Below, piece by piece: positions 1-5,946 of a stretch of 5,968 nucleotides of DNA; position 1 is the first letter of the stretch; each line of letters starts with the position of its first letter. The stretch is from Gammaproteobacteria bacterium. Its GTDB lineage: Bacteria > Pseudomonadota > Gammaproteobacteria > Enterobacterales > Kangiellaceae. The translations under genes and the position numbers were made by a program. The notes under the pieces were generated by a model. The model had not been told where the DNA came from. It saw only the letters and a program-made list of their open reading frames with translations, and ran no database searches. The stretch is taken from NCBI GenBank assembly GCA_002401655.1, contig NVTT01000011.1, positions 3,728 to 9,695 of the forward strand. Reading direction: 5' to 3'.

Positions 1-2
1 AT

Positions 3-1340
3 ATTGCGGCCTATATTGTTGAAAACATTTCAGGTATTTCATTTTATGAATTTGTTGATTCTCGGATCCTCAAACCTGTCGGTCTTAATTCTACTACGTT
101 ACGAGATCCAGGCATTGACCGAAATGATAAAGATCTAGAATCTAGAATGGCTAGTCCTCACGAAATGAAAAATGGCACAGCAGTAAAGATCAATTATATG
201 GCAGTAAGACCTCAAGAACCCGTCGGAGCTGTAGCAATGGATGCCAATGACGCCGCTATATTTATGCGGTTGCTTTTGAACCAAACGCAATATGATGGTG
301 GCCGATTACTTTCCGCTGATGCATGGGATCGCATTACCCAACCAGCCTTTGATGATGCCGTTGGTAGTGATGATATGGGTTGGGGATTTATGCTAAATGA
401 TGTCGATGGTTTTGCGACTATAGGCCACGGCGGCGCTACTCAGTTCTTAAGTTGGATGTTTGTCATTCCAGAACTTGATATGGGGGTATTTATTTCTTCC
501 AATATGAATTCTAATGAAACTAGTGGTGCAAAATTGGCATGGTCAATTGTTCGCCGAGTCATCGGTAAAGATTCGGCAAGCGCTTTTATAGCACTGCAAG
601 GTAATCCTGAATCCGCTAAACAAATTGCCGGTAAATACCTTAATAATCGACGTCCACAAGACCGAGGAGTAAGCCTTTTTGGAATGGGCTCGGATATTAA
701 TGTTAGAGCCACTGATGATGGATATTTAATCTTCCCTGGAAAAAAAGAAGTCCGCTTCGCACCGTTAAGGGAAAATGTATGGGTTAACAAAGCGGGCGGG
801 CGAATGAGAGTGGTAAGAGACGAGTCCGGAAGTATTTTGCGTTTACATGGTAGGTTTGGCTCTTCGACTTTAGAGCGGATTACATTTCTATCATCCACCA
901 ATGCGTTAGTGGTAGGATTTGGCGGTGTGCTATTGTTTTCGATTACTAGTTTATTGGGAATGTACTATCGACACAGACGTGAGCTTTCAGTGACCAAAGT
1001 AGGCGTGAAATTAAGTTGGCTTAATGTAGTCGTTACCTCTTTGTGGATGGTGTTTTTTGTGGTGACTGCAATTGCCCTTAGTGCCATGGCGAGTTTAGAC
1101 ATATCGGAAATCGATAATTCTCCATTCCCTCCTTTTTCCTTAAAGCTGTTGTTTATTATGATCATGATTTTATGTGTGCAAACATTAGTTCACGTAATCT
1201 CGTTAGTCCCCATTTGGACTCAATCGGGATGGAGTTTATGGCGTAGAATTAACTTTACTACATACGCACTGGTTGCTTCATTTGCGGTATACCTAATGAT
1301 TCACTGGAACCTTGTTGGCGGATCGATTTATGGGCTTTGA
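3..1340 (+). CDS. Serine hydrolase, beta-lactamase (class C/PBP-like) fold, with C-terminal four-helix membrane tail; 5' end outside window
   Basis: The reading frame is open from base 3, so the ATG at 147 is internal; 445 codons are visible. Residues 1-35 (IAAYIVENISG..., then ILKPVGLNST) match the region just after the YxN motif in class C beta-lactamase-like proteins. The SxxK nucleophile and the YxN motif must lie upstream. GHGG around visible residue 142 is the usual HxG replacement of the KTG motif, followed by a typical strand ending in GVFISSNMN. A beta-rich domain follows (about 202-293), then four hydrophobic helices near 301-321, 338-362, 379-403 and 418-440. The family includes esterases, D-amino-acid peptidases and cell-wall enzymes, so the substrate cannot be named. 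The membrane tail suggests an inner-membrane enzyme with its catalytic domain in the periplasm (inference). It is separated from the next gene by 329 nt and is probably a different transcription unit. Family confidence is high, function low. Confidence 0.9.
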   Translation: MAAYIVENISGISFYEFVDSRILKPVGLNSTTLRDPGIDRNDKDLESRMASPHEMKNGTAVKINYMAVRPQEPVGAVAMDANDAAIFMRLLLNQTQYDGGRLLSADAWDRITQPAFDDAVGSDDMGWGFMLNDVDGFATIGHGGATQFLSWMFVIPELDMGVFISSNMNSNETSGAKLAWSIVRRVIGKDSASAFIALQGNPESAKQIAGKYLNNRRPQDRGVSLFGMGSDINVRATDDGYLIFPGKKEVRFAPLRENVWVNKAGGRMRVVRDESGSILRLHGRFGSSTLERITFLSSTNALVVGFGGVLLFSITSLLGMYYRHRRELSVTKVGVKLSWLNVVVTSLWMVFFVVTAIALSAMASLDISEIDNSPFPPFSLKLLFIMIMILCVQTLVHVISLVPIWTQSGWSLWRRINFTTYALVASFAVYLMIHWNLVGGSIYGL

Positions 1341-1349
1341 TTGCGTTAC

Positions 1350-1383
1350 GGTTATTGCCATGGATGGCATGTATGTAGTAACC
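1350..1383. repeat. Imperfect hairpin just after the hydrolase gene
   Basis: TGCCAT (1356-1361) and ATGGCA (1364-1369) form a perfect 6-bp inverted repeat with a 2-nt centre. They are enclosed by GGTTA (1350-1354) and TAACC (1379-1383), with an asymmetric internal loop. No T-run follows, so this does not look like an intrinsic terminator. It more likely belongs to the repeat-derived intergenic DNA or stabilises the transcript's 3' end (inference). Confidence 0.4.
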
Positions 1384-1404
1384 AAAAGTAGGCGCTTTTA
1401 GGCG

Positions 1405-1436
1405 ACGCAGGAGCGGTTTACTGCCGTAATGACAGG
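1405..1436 (+). repeat. Degenerate dispersed intergenic repeat, copy A
   Basis: The 24 bases 1413-1436 align without gaps to 5018-5041 at 19 of 24 positions (pattern GCGG-TTACT--CG-AATGAC-GG). The match extends left with one indel through ACG-AG-AG (1405-1412 against 5011-5017). Both copies lie in non-coding DNA in the same orientation. Copy A lacks the clean left arm (GTCATT-CGA) of copy B, so its hairpin is decayed or it is a partial copy. Confidence 0.5.
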
Positions 1437-1609
1437 ATAGCTGCAAACTACAGCGTGGAAGGAATACTTTTTTATAACTGAATATTTACGGATCCGTCGG
1501 AAGGTCATATAAAAATAAGGATTGGACGACTATTGGCATAAACGCGGTTTTTACTTTAGTGTCGCCCCGTGAGTGATGATGACTTTTGAGTGTGATTAGT
1601 CTCGCAACA

Positions 1610-1637
1610 TTGCAATATGTTATAACATTTGTATAAT
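1610..1637 (+). promoter_or_regulatory. Sigma-70-type promoter of the toxin-antitoxin operon
   Basis: A perfect TATAAT -10 box (1632-1637) lies 16 bp after TTGCAA (1610-1615), a four-of-six match to the -35 consensus. The transcription start is predicted near 1644, giving a leader of about 25 nt before the ATG at 1670. A palindrome lies inside the spacer, as expected for a repressible toxin-antitoxin promoter. No competing promoter of this quality is evident between here and the genes at 2300 and 4187, so it may serve them too (inference). Confidence 0.75.
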
Positions 1638-1657
1638 GCAATGACAATTGTTATAAC
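1617..1657. promoter_or_regulatory. Paired palindromic operators (GTTATAAC twice), probable antitoxin binding sites
   Basis: ATGTTATAACAT at 1617-1628 is a perfect 12-bp palindrome between the -35 and -10 boxes. Its core GTTATAAC (1619-1626) recurs exactly at 1650-1657, just after the predicted transcription start. The two cores are 31 bp apart, close to three helical turns, so bound dimers would sit on the same DNA face. A further inverted pair, CATTGCA (1608-1614) and TGCAATG (1637-1643), encloses the first palindrome and the -10 box. AbrB/MazE antitoxins bind such symmetric sites and repress their own operons, with the toxin as co-repressor. The sites are seen; the protein that binds them is inferred. 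Confidence 0.7.
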
Positions 1658-1669
1658 GCTGGGGTTACT

Positions 1670-1891
1670 ATGGAAATCAAACTACGAAAAGTCGGCAACT
1701 CGGTTGCATTGATCGTACCGAAGGAAGTACGTAGCAAAATGGGTGTTAAAGAAGGTGATTCCGTTTATTTGGTCGAAAACCCAGATGGCTATAGCATCAC
1801 CCCTTATGACCCTGAGCTCAGTAAGCAAATGGCGATAGCCCGTAAAATTCAATCCAAGCATCGAGATGCTTTACATGAATTAGCTAAGTGA
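1670..1891 (+). CDS. AbrB/MazE/SpoVT-family antitoxin
   Basis: This 73-residue protein is the likely antitoxin of the pair. Residues 1-45 are a typical swapped-hairpin DNA-binding domain: basic start (KLRKVGNSVALIVPKE), then a turn and GVKEGDSVYLVE. Residues 46-73 form a charged, helix-prone tail (DPELSKQMAIARKIQ), where antitoxins of this group usually hold and neutralise the toxin. The start at 1670 fits the full domain and has a GGGG Shine-Dalgarno-like run (1661-1664) five bases upstream. Its stop overlaps the toxin start as GTGA. It should repress its promoter through the GTTATAAC palindromes. The P1 system pairs Doc with the unrelated antitoxin Phd; an AbrB-type partner for a Doc toxin is a known alternative. 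I assign no gene name. Confidence 0.92.
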   Translation: MEIKLRKVGNSVALIVPKEVRSKMGVKEGDSVYLVENPDGYSITPYDPELSKQMAIARKIQSKHRDALHELAK

Positions 1892-2298
1892 AAGACTTTG
1901 TTTGGGTATTGGACCAAACCGTCATCGCTATTCATGAAGAGCAACTGGCGGAACATGGCGGTTTATCTGGTGTCCGTGATTCAAATGCCGTATTAGTGGC
2001 GCTGTCGCGTCCAAAAAACAAACATGCTTATGAAGCTTGTGATGATATTGCCGAACTTGCAGCCGCCTATATTTACAGTATTGCAAAAAACCACCGCTTT
2101 GCTGACGGCAATAAGCGAACATCATTAGTGCTGGGTGACTTGTTTCTTATGCTCAATGGCTATGAACTTACCTCGACTCCTGTACAAAATGTACTGACAA
2201 TTGTTGCTGTTGCGGATGGAAGTATGTCGGAAGAAAATTTATCTCATTGGATCCGAGAGAATATGAAAAAACAGCATAGTAAAATAACGAGAAGATAG
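1888..2298 (+). CDS. doc: Doc-type (death-on-curing) Fic-fold toxin
   Basis: This 136-residue protein has the length and motifs of the Doc branch of the Fic superfamily. The N-terminal block HEEQLAEHGGLSGVRD (residues 16-31), then ALSRPKN (38-44), is typical. The active loop HRFADGNKR (69-77) carries the catalytic His69, Asp73, the Asn-Lys pair and Arg77. It is the Doc form (HxFx-D-[AG]-NKR) and not the Fic form ending in GNGR. Doc of phage P1 phosphorylates EF-Tu and stops translation; here that activity is inferred from the intact motif. Translation starts at GTG (1888), overlapping the antitoxin TGA by four bases, with little Shine-Dalgarno sequence. This suggests coupling that keeps the toxin below the antitoxin. 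The frame is intact, so the toxin is probably functional. It is probably a chromosomal toxin-antitoxin locus acquired by transfer, but no mobility gene is in the window. Confidence 0.93.
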   Translation: MKDFVWVLDQTVIAIHEEQLAEHGGLSGVRDSNAVLVALSRPKNKHAYEACDDIAELAAAYIYSIAKNHRFADGNKRTSLVLGDLFLMLNGYELTSTPVQNVLTIVAVADGSMSEENLSHWIRENMKKQHSKITRR

Positions 2299-2299
2299 A

Positions 2300-4171
2300 A
2301 TGAACTTATTTAAAGAACTAAAAAGAAGAAACGTATTTAGAATTGCAGGTATCTACGCCGTTGTCGGTTGGATACTAATGCAAGTGGCTGGAACGTTAGA
2401 AGAATCACTAAATCTACCTGAATGGTTTGATAGTGTCATCACCGCAGGATTATTAATCGGTTTTCCCGTTGCCCTATTATTAGCTTGGGCTTTCGAAATG
2501 ACGCCGGAAGGAGTGAAGCCGACTGAATCTTTAGCGGAAGAAAATAGTTCAGCCACATCATCAAAAATGGATGGTTTAATACTGGTTGGTATTGTTGCGG
2601 TGCTCGGCATGGGTGCATGGCAACAAATCAACAATGATTCAGGAAATTCACCAATTGATAAAAATACCAATCAGTCGATCATAAATAAAAAAGAGTCTCC
2701 GACGTTAGATCGCTACAATGGCAAAAAAGATGCGGAAATTATAAGTCCCAACTCCATTGCAGTTTTACCTTTTACCGATTTATCTCAAGCGGGCGATCAA
2801 GAATATTTTTCTGATGGTATGGCAGAGGAAATTATTAACGTACTTGTTCGTGTTAATGCCTTAAAAGTTACGTCAAGAACTTCAGCTTTTCAATTTAAGG
2901 GCAGTAAAAAAGGTATTCCTGAAATTGCCAAACAACTGAAAGTTCGTCATGTGTTGGAAGGGGCAGTTCGTAAATCTGGTAATACTTTAAGGATTACCGC
3001 TCAGTTAATAGACGCCATTAGTGACAAACACTTGTGGTCAGATACTTTTGATCGACCGTTAACCACTGAAAATATATTTGCTATACAGGGTGAAATTTCA
3101 AATGCGATTTTGGAGGCTCTTGGAGAGCATCTTAATCTGCCATCTAAAATTGTTGTAAATCAAAGCACAAATAATTTAACTGCCTATGAGTTGTATCTGA
3201 AAGCAAGACCACTCTTTCTATATAGAAAGGATTTAGATGTCGCTGATCAATTGTTAGAACAAGCCACTAACTTAGATCCTAAATTTGCAAAAGCGTGGGA
3301 AATTCGGGCGGCGCTACAATCACTTATGTTTTCCTACAATTACACAGACAAGACTGTTGAATATCTGAATAAAAGACTTTTTGAGTTTGCCAATAAAGCA
3401 ATAGCGTTAGAACCCAATAGTGCAACAGCAATCGCGAGTAAAGGATTGGCAATGATGGACAAAATGTTCAAGTCAATAGAGATAGTAGATTTAACTCAAA
3501 TGCTTTCTGATTTCAATTCTGCTTTAAAGATAGAGCCGCAAAATGCTTCTGCGCACAATTGGAAAGGATTACTACTTCAAAATGGTGGTTTTCTTGAAAA
3601 AGCACTAGCGAGTTTTCAAGCTTGCCTTGATAATGAACCTTTTTATGCGCCATGTTCAGAAAATAAGGAAATTGTTCTTGCAGAATTAGGACGTGATAAA
3701 GAAGCCATTGCTCATATGTTATCGACTTTGAATCGTGGAAGCCGAAGAACGGGTTCTTCGCCTGTGTTAGCCGCTATGGCTAGGCTTGATATGGAAGTGC
3801 TATTTAAAACTGCAACCAATCATGAAGCATTATTGATCGGTTGGACAAAACACGATGAACTTTACCAAGCCTATAAAAATCCAAATGACGATCATAGTAA
3901 TTTGCTTATGGAAATTAAAGAACACTTAAAAACCAATGATAATAGCGTAGCACAAGATATTGATATAATGCTTAATCCGTTAGGTTGGATCCCATTGGAT
4001 AATACACTTGGAATTTGGGATGCTATAAATCACCGTGGAAGACAATCATTAGAATTTAAGAAATTTATTAGAAGCAGCGGTATTTATAATTTTTGGATAA
4101 AATTAGGATTTCCTCCTCAATGTCGTCGGCTTCCTGATAGTAAAATAGAAAACGATTTTGAATGTGATTAA
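2300..4171 (+). CDS. Membrane-anchored TolB-like/TPR protein (COG5616-like)
   Basis: This 623-residue protein has three parts. The N-terminus starts with a basic stretch (FKELKRRNVFR) and has hydrophobic helices near 12-30 and 44-65, ending in LLAWAFEMTPEGVKPT; a third helix is near 91-107. A TolB-like/FlgO-like domain spans about 150-278 (SIAVLPFTDLS, then QEYFSDGMAEEI, VLEGAVRKSG, LWSDTFDR). TPR-like helical pairs follow at about 304-338, 363-382 and 404-452. The C-terminus ends in GFPPQC...FECD, which I recall as recurring in this family. Related proteins often carry a cyclase or winged-helix domain at the N-terminus; this one has only membrane helices. Three helices would place the TolB/TPR part in the periplasm if the N-terminus is cytoplasmic (inference). 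It likely acts as a protein-protein scaffold; the ligand is unknown. The ATG lies one base after the toxin stop, with GAGAAG (2289-2294) five bases upstream. It may be co-transcribed with the toxin-antitoxin pair. Confidence 0.88.
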   Translation: MNLFKELKRRNVFRIAGIYAVVGWILMQVAGTLEESLNLPEWFDSVITAGLLIGFPVALLLAWAFEMTPEGVKPTESLAEENSSATSSKMDGLILVGIVAVLGMGAWQQINNDSGNSPIDKNTNQSIINKKESPTLDRYNGKKDAEIISPNSIAVLPFTDLSQAGDQEYFSDGMAEEIINVLVRVNALKVTSRTSAFQFKGSKKGIPEIAKQLKVRHVLEGAVRKSGNTLRITAQLIDAISDKHLWSDTFDRPLTTENIFAIQGEISNAILEALGEHLNLPSKIVVNQSTNNLTAYELYLKARPLFLYRKDLDVADQLLEQATNLDPKFAKAWEIRAALQSLMFSYNYTDKTVEYLNKRLFEFANKAIALEPNSATAIASKGLAMMDKMFKSIEIVDLTQMLSDFNSALKIEPQNASAHNWKGLLLQNGGFLEKALASFQACLDNEPFYAPCSENKEIVLAELGRDKEAIAHMLSTLNRGSRRTGSSPVLAAMARLDMEVLFKTATNHEALLIGWTKHDELYQAYKNPNDDHSNLLMEIKEHLKTNDNSVAQDIDIMLNPLGWIPLDNTLGIWDAINHRGRQSLEFKKFIRSSGIYNFWIKLGFPPQCRRLPDSKIENDFECD

Positions 4172-4186
4172 AACAAGGAAATTAAA

Positions 4187-4948
4187 ATGTTACTACGTAG
4201 CCTAACCAAACACGTAAATGATCAAAATTGGTTTGCGGTTTTCGTCGATTTTATTATAGTTGTTTTTGGTGTTTTTGTAGGTATTCAGGTAGCCAATTGG
4301 AATGAAGCTCAAGCTTTTAACGATAGGGAAACGCAGTTACTTAGTGAACTCAAACGTGAAATTGAAAAAGGTATTAATATCACCAATAATAAAGGTGATG
4401 GCTATGTTCAAGTGGCAGCTGCGGGGAAAAGATCGTTAGTTGTATTGTCGAATGAAGGTAATTGTGAGACCAATTGTTGGTTAGCGCTCGTCGATTTTAT
4501 GCACGCTTCTCAATGGCAGGATGCACGAGTTAATCATTCTATATATGACGAAATGCGTAGACTTGGATTACCACGAAACCGAACTATCATTGAAAAGATT
4601 GAAGGTTTTCTTGCACAAAATGAGGGGAGCGCACTTAGTTTAGATGACAAACCCATTTATCGTACTAAAATTCGACAACTGATACCAGCGGAAGTCCAGG
4701 AGTATTATTGGTCAAATTGCTATACCTATGTGCGTGGTACAGAAACCTATTTATTGAACTGTTCGGAAGGCTTAAGTAACGCAATGGCTTCTGAACTAAT
4801 TAAATCCATTGTTAATCGTCCATATATCAAACTTCAGTTAACAGAATGGACTGGTTATGTCGTTCAGATCCCCTCCGATTTTAATCAACAAAACGCTGAA
4901 GCGTTAGAGGCCATTGCGCTAATTGAAGATGAATTGGATCGCCGCTGA
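4187..4948 (+). CDS. Single-pass membrane protein, distantly DUF6090-like layout, unknown function
   Basis: I do not recognise a functional family for this 253-residue protein. It has a short basic N-terminus (LLRSLTKH), one hydrophobic helix at about 16-36 (VDFIIVVFGVFVGIQVANWNE), then a charged helical stretch (about 44-64) and a mostly soluble domain. The VV-G---G-Q--NWNE signature is like that in DUF6090-type proteins. The soluble part is predicted to be extracytoplasmic (N-in topology). It has four cysteines, at 93, 97, 178 and 192, which could form disulfides in an oxidising periplasm. The start is well supported by AAGGAA (4175-4180) six bases before the ATG. It follows the TolB-like/TPR gene by 15 nt with no visible terminator, so the two are very probably one operon and may act together at the inner membrane (inference). 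Confidence 0.85.
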   Translation: MLLRSLTKHVNDQNWFAVFVDFIIVVFGVFVGIQVANWNEAQAFNDRETQLLSELKREIEKGINITNNKGDGYVQVAAAGKRSLVVLSNEGNCETNCWLALVDFMHASQWQDARVNHSIYDEMRRLGLPRNRTIIEKIEGFLAQNEGSALSLDDKPIYRTKIRQLIPAEVQEYYWSNCYTYVRGTETYLLNCSEGLSNAMASELIKSIVNRPYIKLQLTEWTGYVVQIPSDFNQQNAEALEAIALIEDELDRR

Positions 4949-5003
4949 ATTAGAAAATGGGTAAGACTATAGTGCAGCACAGATTCAATGCGAAGAGATA
5001 AAA

Positions 5004-5041
5004 CGTCATTACGAGAAGCGGATTACTATCGCAATGACTGG
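5004..5041 (+). repeat. Palindromic dispersed repeat, copy B
   Basis: GTCATTACGA (5005-5014) and TCGCAATGAC (5029-5038) pair at nine of ten positions around a 14-nt loop, forming a clear hairpin. The right part matches copy A (1413-1436) at 19 of 24 positions. The left arm resembles the sequence at the right edge (5947-5964). The motif is like the 'GTCATTGCGAGGA...GCAATGAC' intergenic palindromes scattered in many bacterial genomes (recalled knowledge). No T-run follows, so terminator activity is doubtful. Confidence 0.7.
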
Positions 5042-5046
5042 GTATT

Positions 5047-5077
5047 TTGATAGAGATAAATTAGTGGAAAGTATAAA
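5047..5077 (+). promoter_or_regulatory. Weak candidate promoter for the DUF6090-like gene
   Basis: TTGATA (5047-5052) and TATAAA (5072-5077) resemble -35 and -10 boxes, but the 19-bp spacing is longer than ideal. It lies directly after the palindromic repeat and about 60 nt before the start codon. The 189-nt gap from the previous gene makes an independent promoter plausible; this is only the best visible candidate. Confidence 0.3.
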
Positions 5078-5124
5078 AATAAAATGCAGTTGCGCGCGTG
5101 ACTATGACGTAGTACAAGATTAAT

Positions 5125-5129
5125 GAGAG
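5125..5129 (+). promoter_or_regulatory. Ribosome binding site that decides the start at 5138
   Basis: GAGAG lies eight bases before the ATG at 5138. The alternative ATG at 5123 overlaps this site and has no purine-rich sequence at the right distance. Starting at 5138 also gives MITFFRK, the N-terminus expected for the family. Confidence 0.6.
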
Positions 5130-5137
5130 CAACAACT

Positions 5138-5914
5138 ATGATTACCTTTTTTAGAAAAGCACGTAAAAAACTATTGACAGAAAACAAGTTCAGCAAATAT
5201 CTAATTTATGCTATCGGTGAGATTGCTTTGGTGGTAATTGGGATACTGATTGCTTTACAAATCAATAATAACAATGATCTGCGTAAAGAACGAATAAAGG
5301 AACTGCATTATCTGCAAAATATTAAGTCAGATTTGATTATTAATATAGACGAGATGAAACACTATATTGAAACTAGAAATGATTTAATTTCAGCAGCGCA
5401 ACGAATTCTTGAATATTTTGAAGGTAAGCCTTTGATTGATTTAGAGGCATTCAATGCTGATGGTCTTGGAATTTATAGTTGGCAAAAATTTTACCAAAAT
5501 AACAATACTTTTCAAGAGTTAGTCAATTCTGGCAACCTTGCGATGATAACAAATGAATTAATAAAAAATCGCCTAATGGGAATAGAATTACTCTATAAAA
5601 AAATGAAATACGAAGAAGATCATTTTCGTTTCGATACGGAAAATAACTTATACAAACCAATTTATGCCAATTTGGATTTAAATCCAATGATAAAAAACGT
5701 TGAATTTTATCTTTCCAAAGGTAAATCGGGCACAGAAACGATTATTCCCAATGATTATTTTGATGAGTTTTTAAGGAACACCAACATTAAAAATGGTTTT
5801 GTATTAACTGTATTAGAATTCACGACGTTGAATGGACAAATGCAAGAAATGATAGAGGAATCAGAAAAACTGATGACTTCTATAAGTAATGAAATAGGTA
5901 AAGACGTAAAATGA
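5138..5914 (+). CDS. DUF6090-like single-pass membrane protein
   Basis: This 258-residue protein strongly resembles DUF6090 proteins, known to me mostly from Flavobacteria. It opens with MITFFRKARKKLLTENKFSK, then has one membrane helix at about 21-42 (IGEIALVVIGILIALQI) and a long helical region (about 45-95). The block NNTFQELVNSGNLAMITN (122-139) is also characteristic. The family has no established function; the bulk of the protein is probably outside the cytoplasmic membrane. The usual NNWNE after the helix reads NNNND here (residues 43-47), so the conserved Trp is lost. An in-frame ATG at 5123 would add five residues, but the Shine-Dalgarno position and family N-terminus favour 5138. 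The stop overlaps a following ATG as ATGA. Codon use looks more AT-rich than in the first gene (by eye). Related repeats stand on both sides. Transfer from Bacteroidetes is possible but unproven. Confidence 0.85.
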   Translation: MITFFRKARKKLLTENKFSKYLIYAIGEIALVVIGILIALQINNNNDLRKERIKELHYLQNIKSDLIINIDEMKHYIETRNDLISAAQRILEYFEGKPLIDLEAFNADGLGIYSWQKFYQNNNTFQELVNSGNLAMITNELIKNRLMGIELLYKKMKYEEDHFRFDTENNLYKPIYANLDLNPMIKNVEFYLSKGKSGTETIIPNDYFDEFLRNTNIKNGFVLTVLEFTTLNGQMQEMIEESEKLMTSISNEIGKDVK

Positions 5915-5943
5915 TGAAATTCTTTAGTAAGACGAAGTTATAA
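5911..5943 (+). pseudogene. Ten-codon remnant of a possible second DUF6090-like gene
   Basis: An ATG overlapping the previous stop (ATGA, 5911-5914) opens the frame MMKFFSKTKL, then TAA at 5941. The spacing is that of translationally coupled genes, and the peptide resembles the family N-terminus (M-x-x-FF-x-K). Adding one T near 5940-5941 would continue the frame as KLLT, as in the upstream gene's KKLLT. Just after the stop the dispersed repeat begins (5947). The simplest reading is a tandem copy truncated by a frameshift or by the repeat. With only ten codons, chance resemblance cannot be excluded. Confidence 0.35.
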
Positions 5944-5946
5944 CAG

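Larger units (their letters stand above)
1341..1669. other. Intergenic region: repeat-derived DNA, then the toxin-antitoxin control region
   Basis: This 329-nt gap holds no convincing gene. Its left third (about 1346-1436) is rich in inverted and short direct repeats: a hairpin at 1350-1383, AAAAG/CTTTT arms at 1384-1388 and 1395-1399, TAGGCG at 1389-1394 and again at 1399-1404, and a dispersed-repeat copy at 1405-1436. I see nothing recognisable between about 1440 and 1605. The last 60 nt carry the promoter and operators of the toxin-antitoxin pair. I see no classic GC-rich stem with a T-run for the upstream hydrolase gene; the AAAAG/CTTTT hairpin is only a weak candidate. Confidence 0.6.

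Noticed and set aside
147..149. ATG at 147 as the start of the hydrolase gene
   Set aside because: The same frame is open and family-like back to base 3, including the conserved ILKPVGLNST region, so this ATG is internal.
440..901. 153-residue minus-strand frame inside the hydrolase gene
   Set aside because: It is antisense to a well-conserved coding region and has no domain-like features; a shadow frame.
1258..1446. 62-residue reading frame on the minus strand
   Set aside because: It overlaps the end of the hydrolase gene and the repeat-rich gap, and its first residues are a translation of the repeat DNA.
2353..2670. 105-residue minus-strand frame opposite the TolB-like gene
   Set aside because: It is antisense to the conserved membrane segment, with no family resemblance.
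5004..5041. Palindrome as intrinsic terminator of the 4187 gene
   Set aside because: The loop is long, the stem AT-rich and no T-run follows; it fits a dispersed repeat better.
5123..5125. ATG at 5123 as start of the DUF6090-like gene
   Set aside because: No Shine-Dalgarno sequence precedes it, and the family N-terminus begins at 5138.
4949..5137. Integron attC site or CRISPR repeat in the second intergenic gap
   Set aside because: No GTTRRRY/RYYYAAC boundary pair and no regularly spaced direct repeats are visible.
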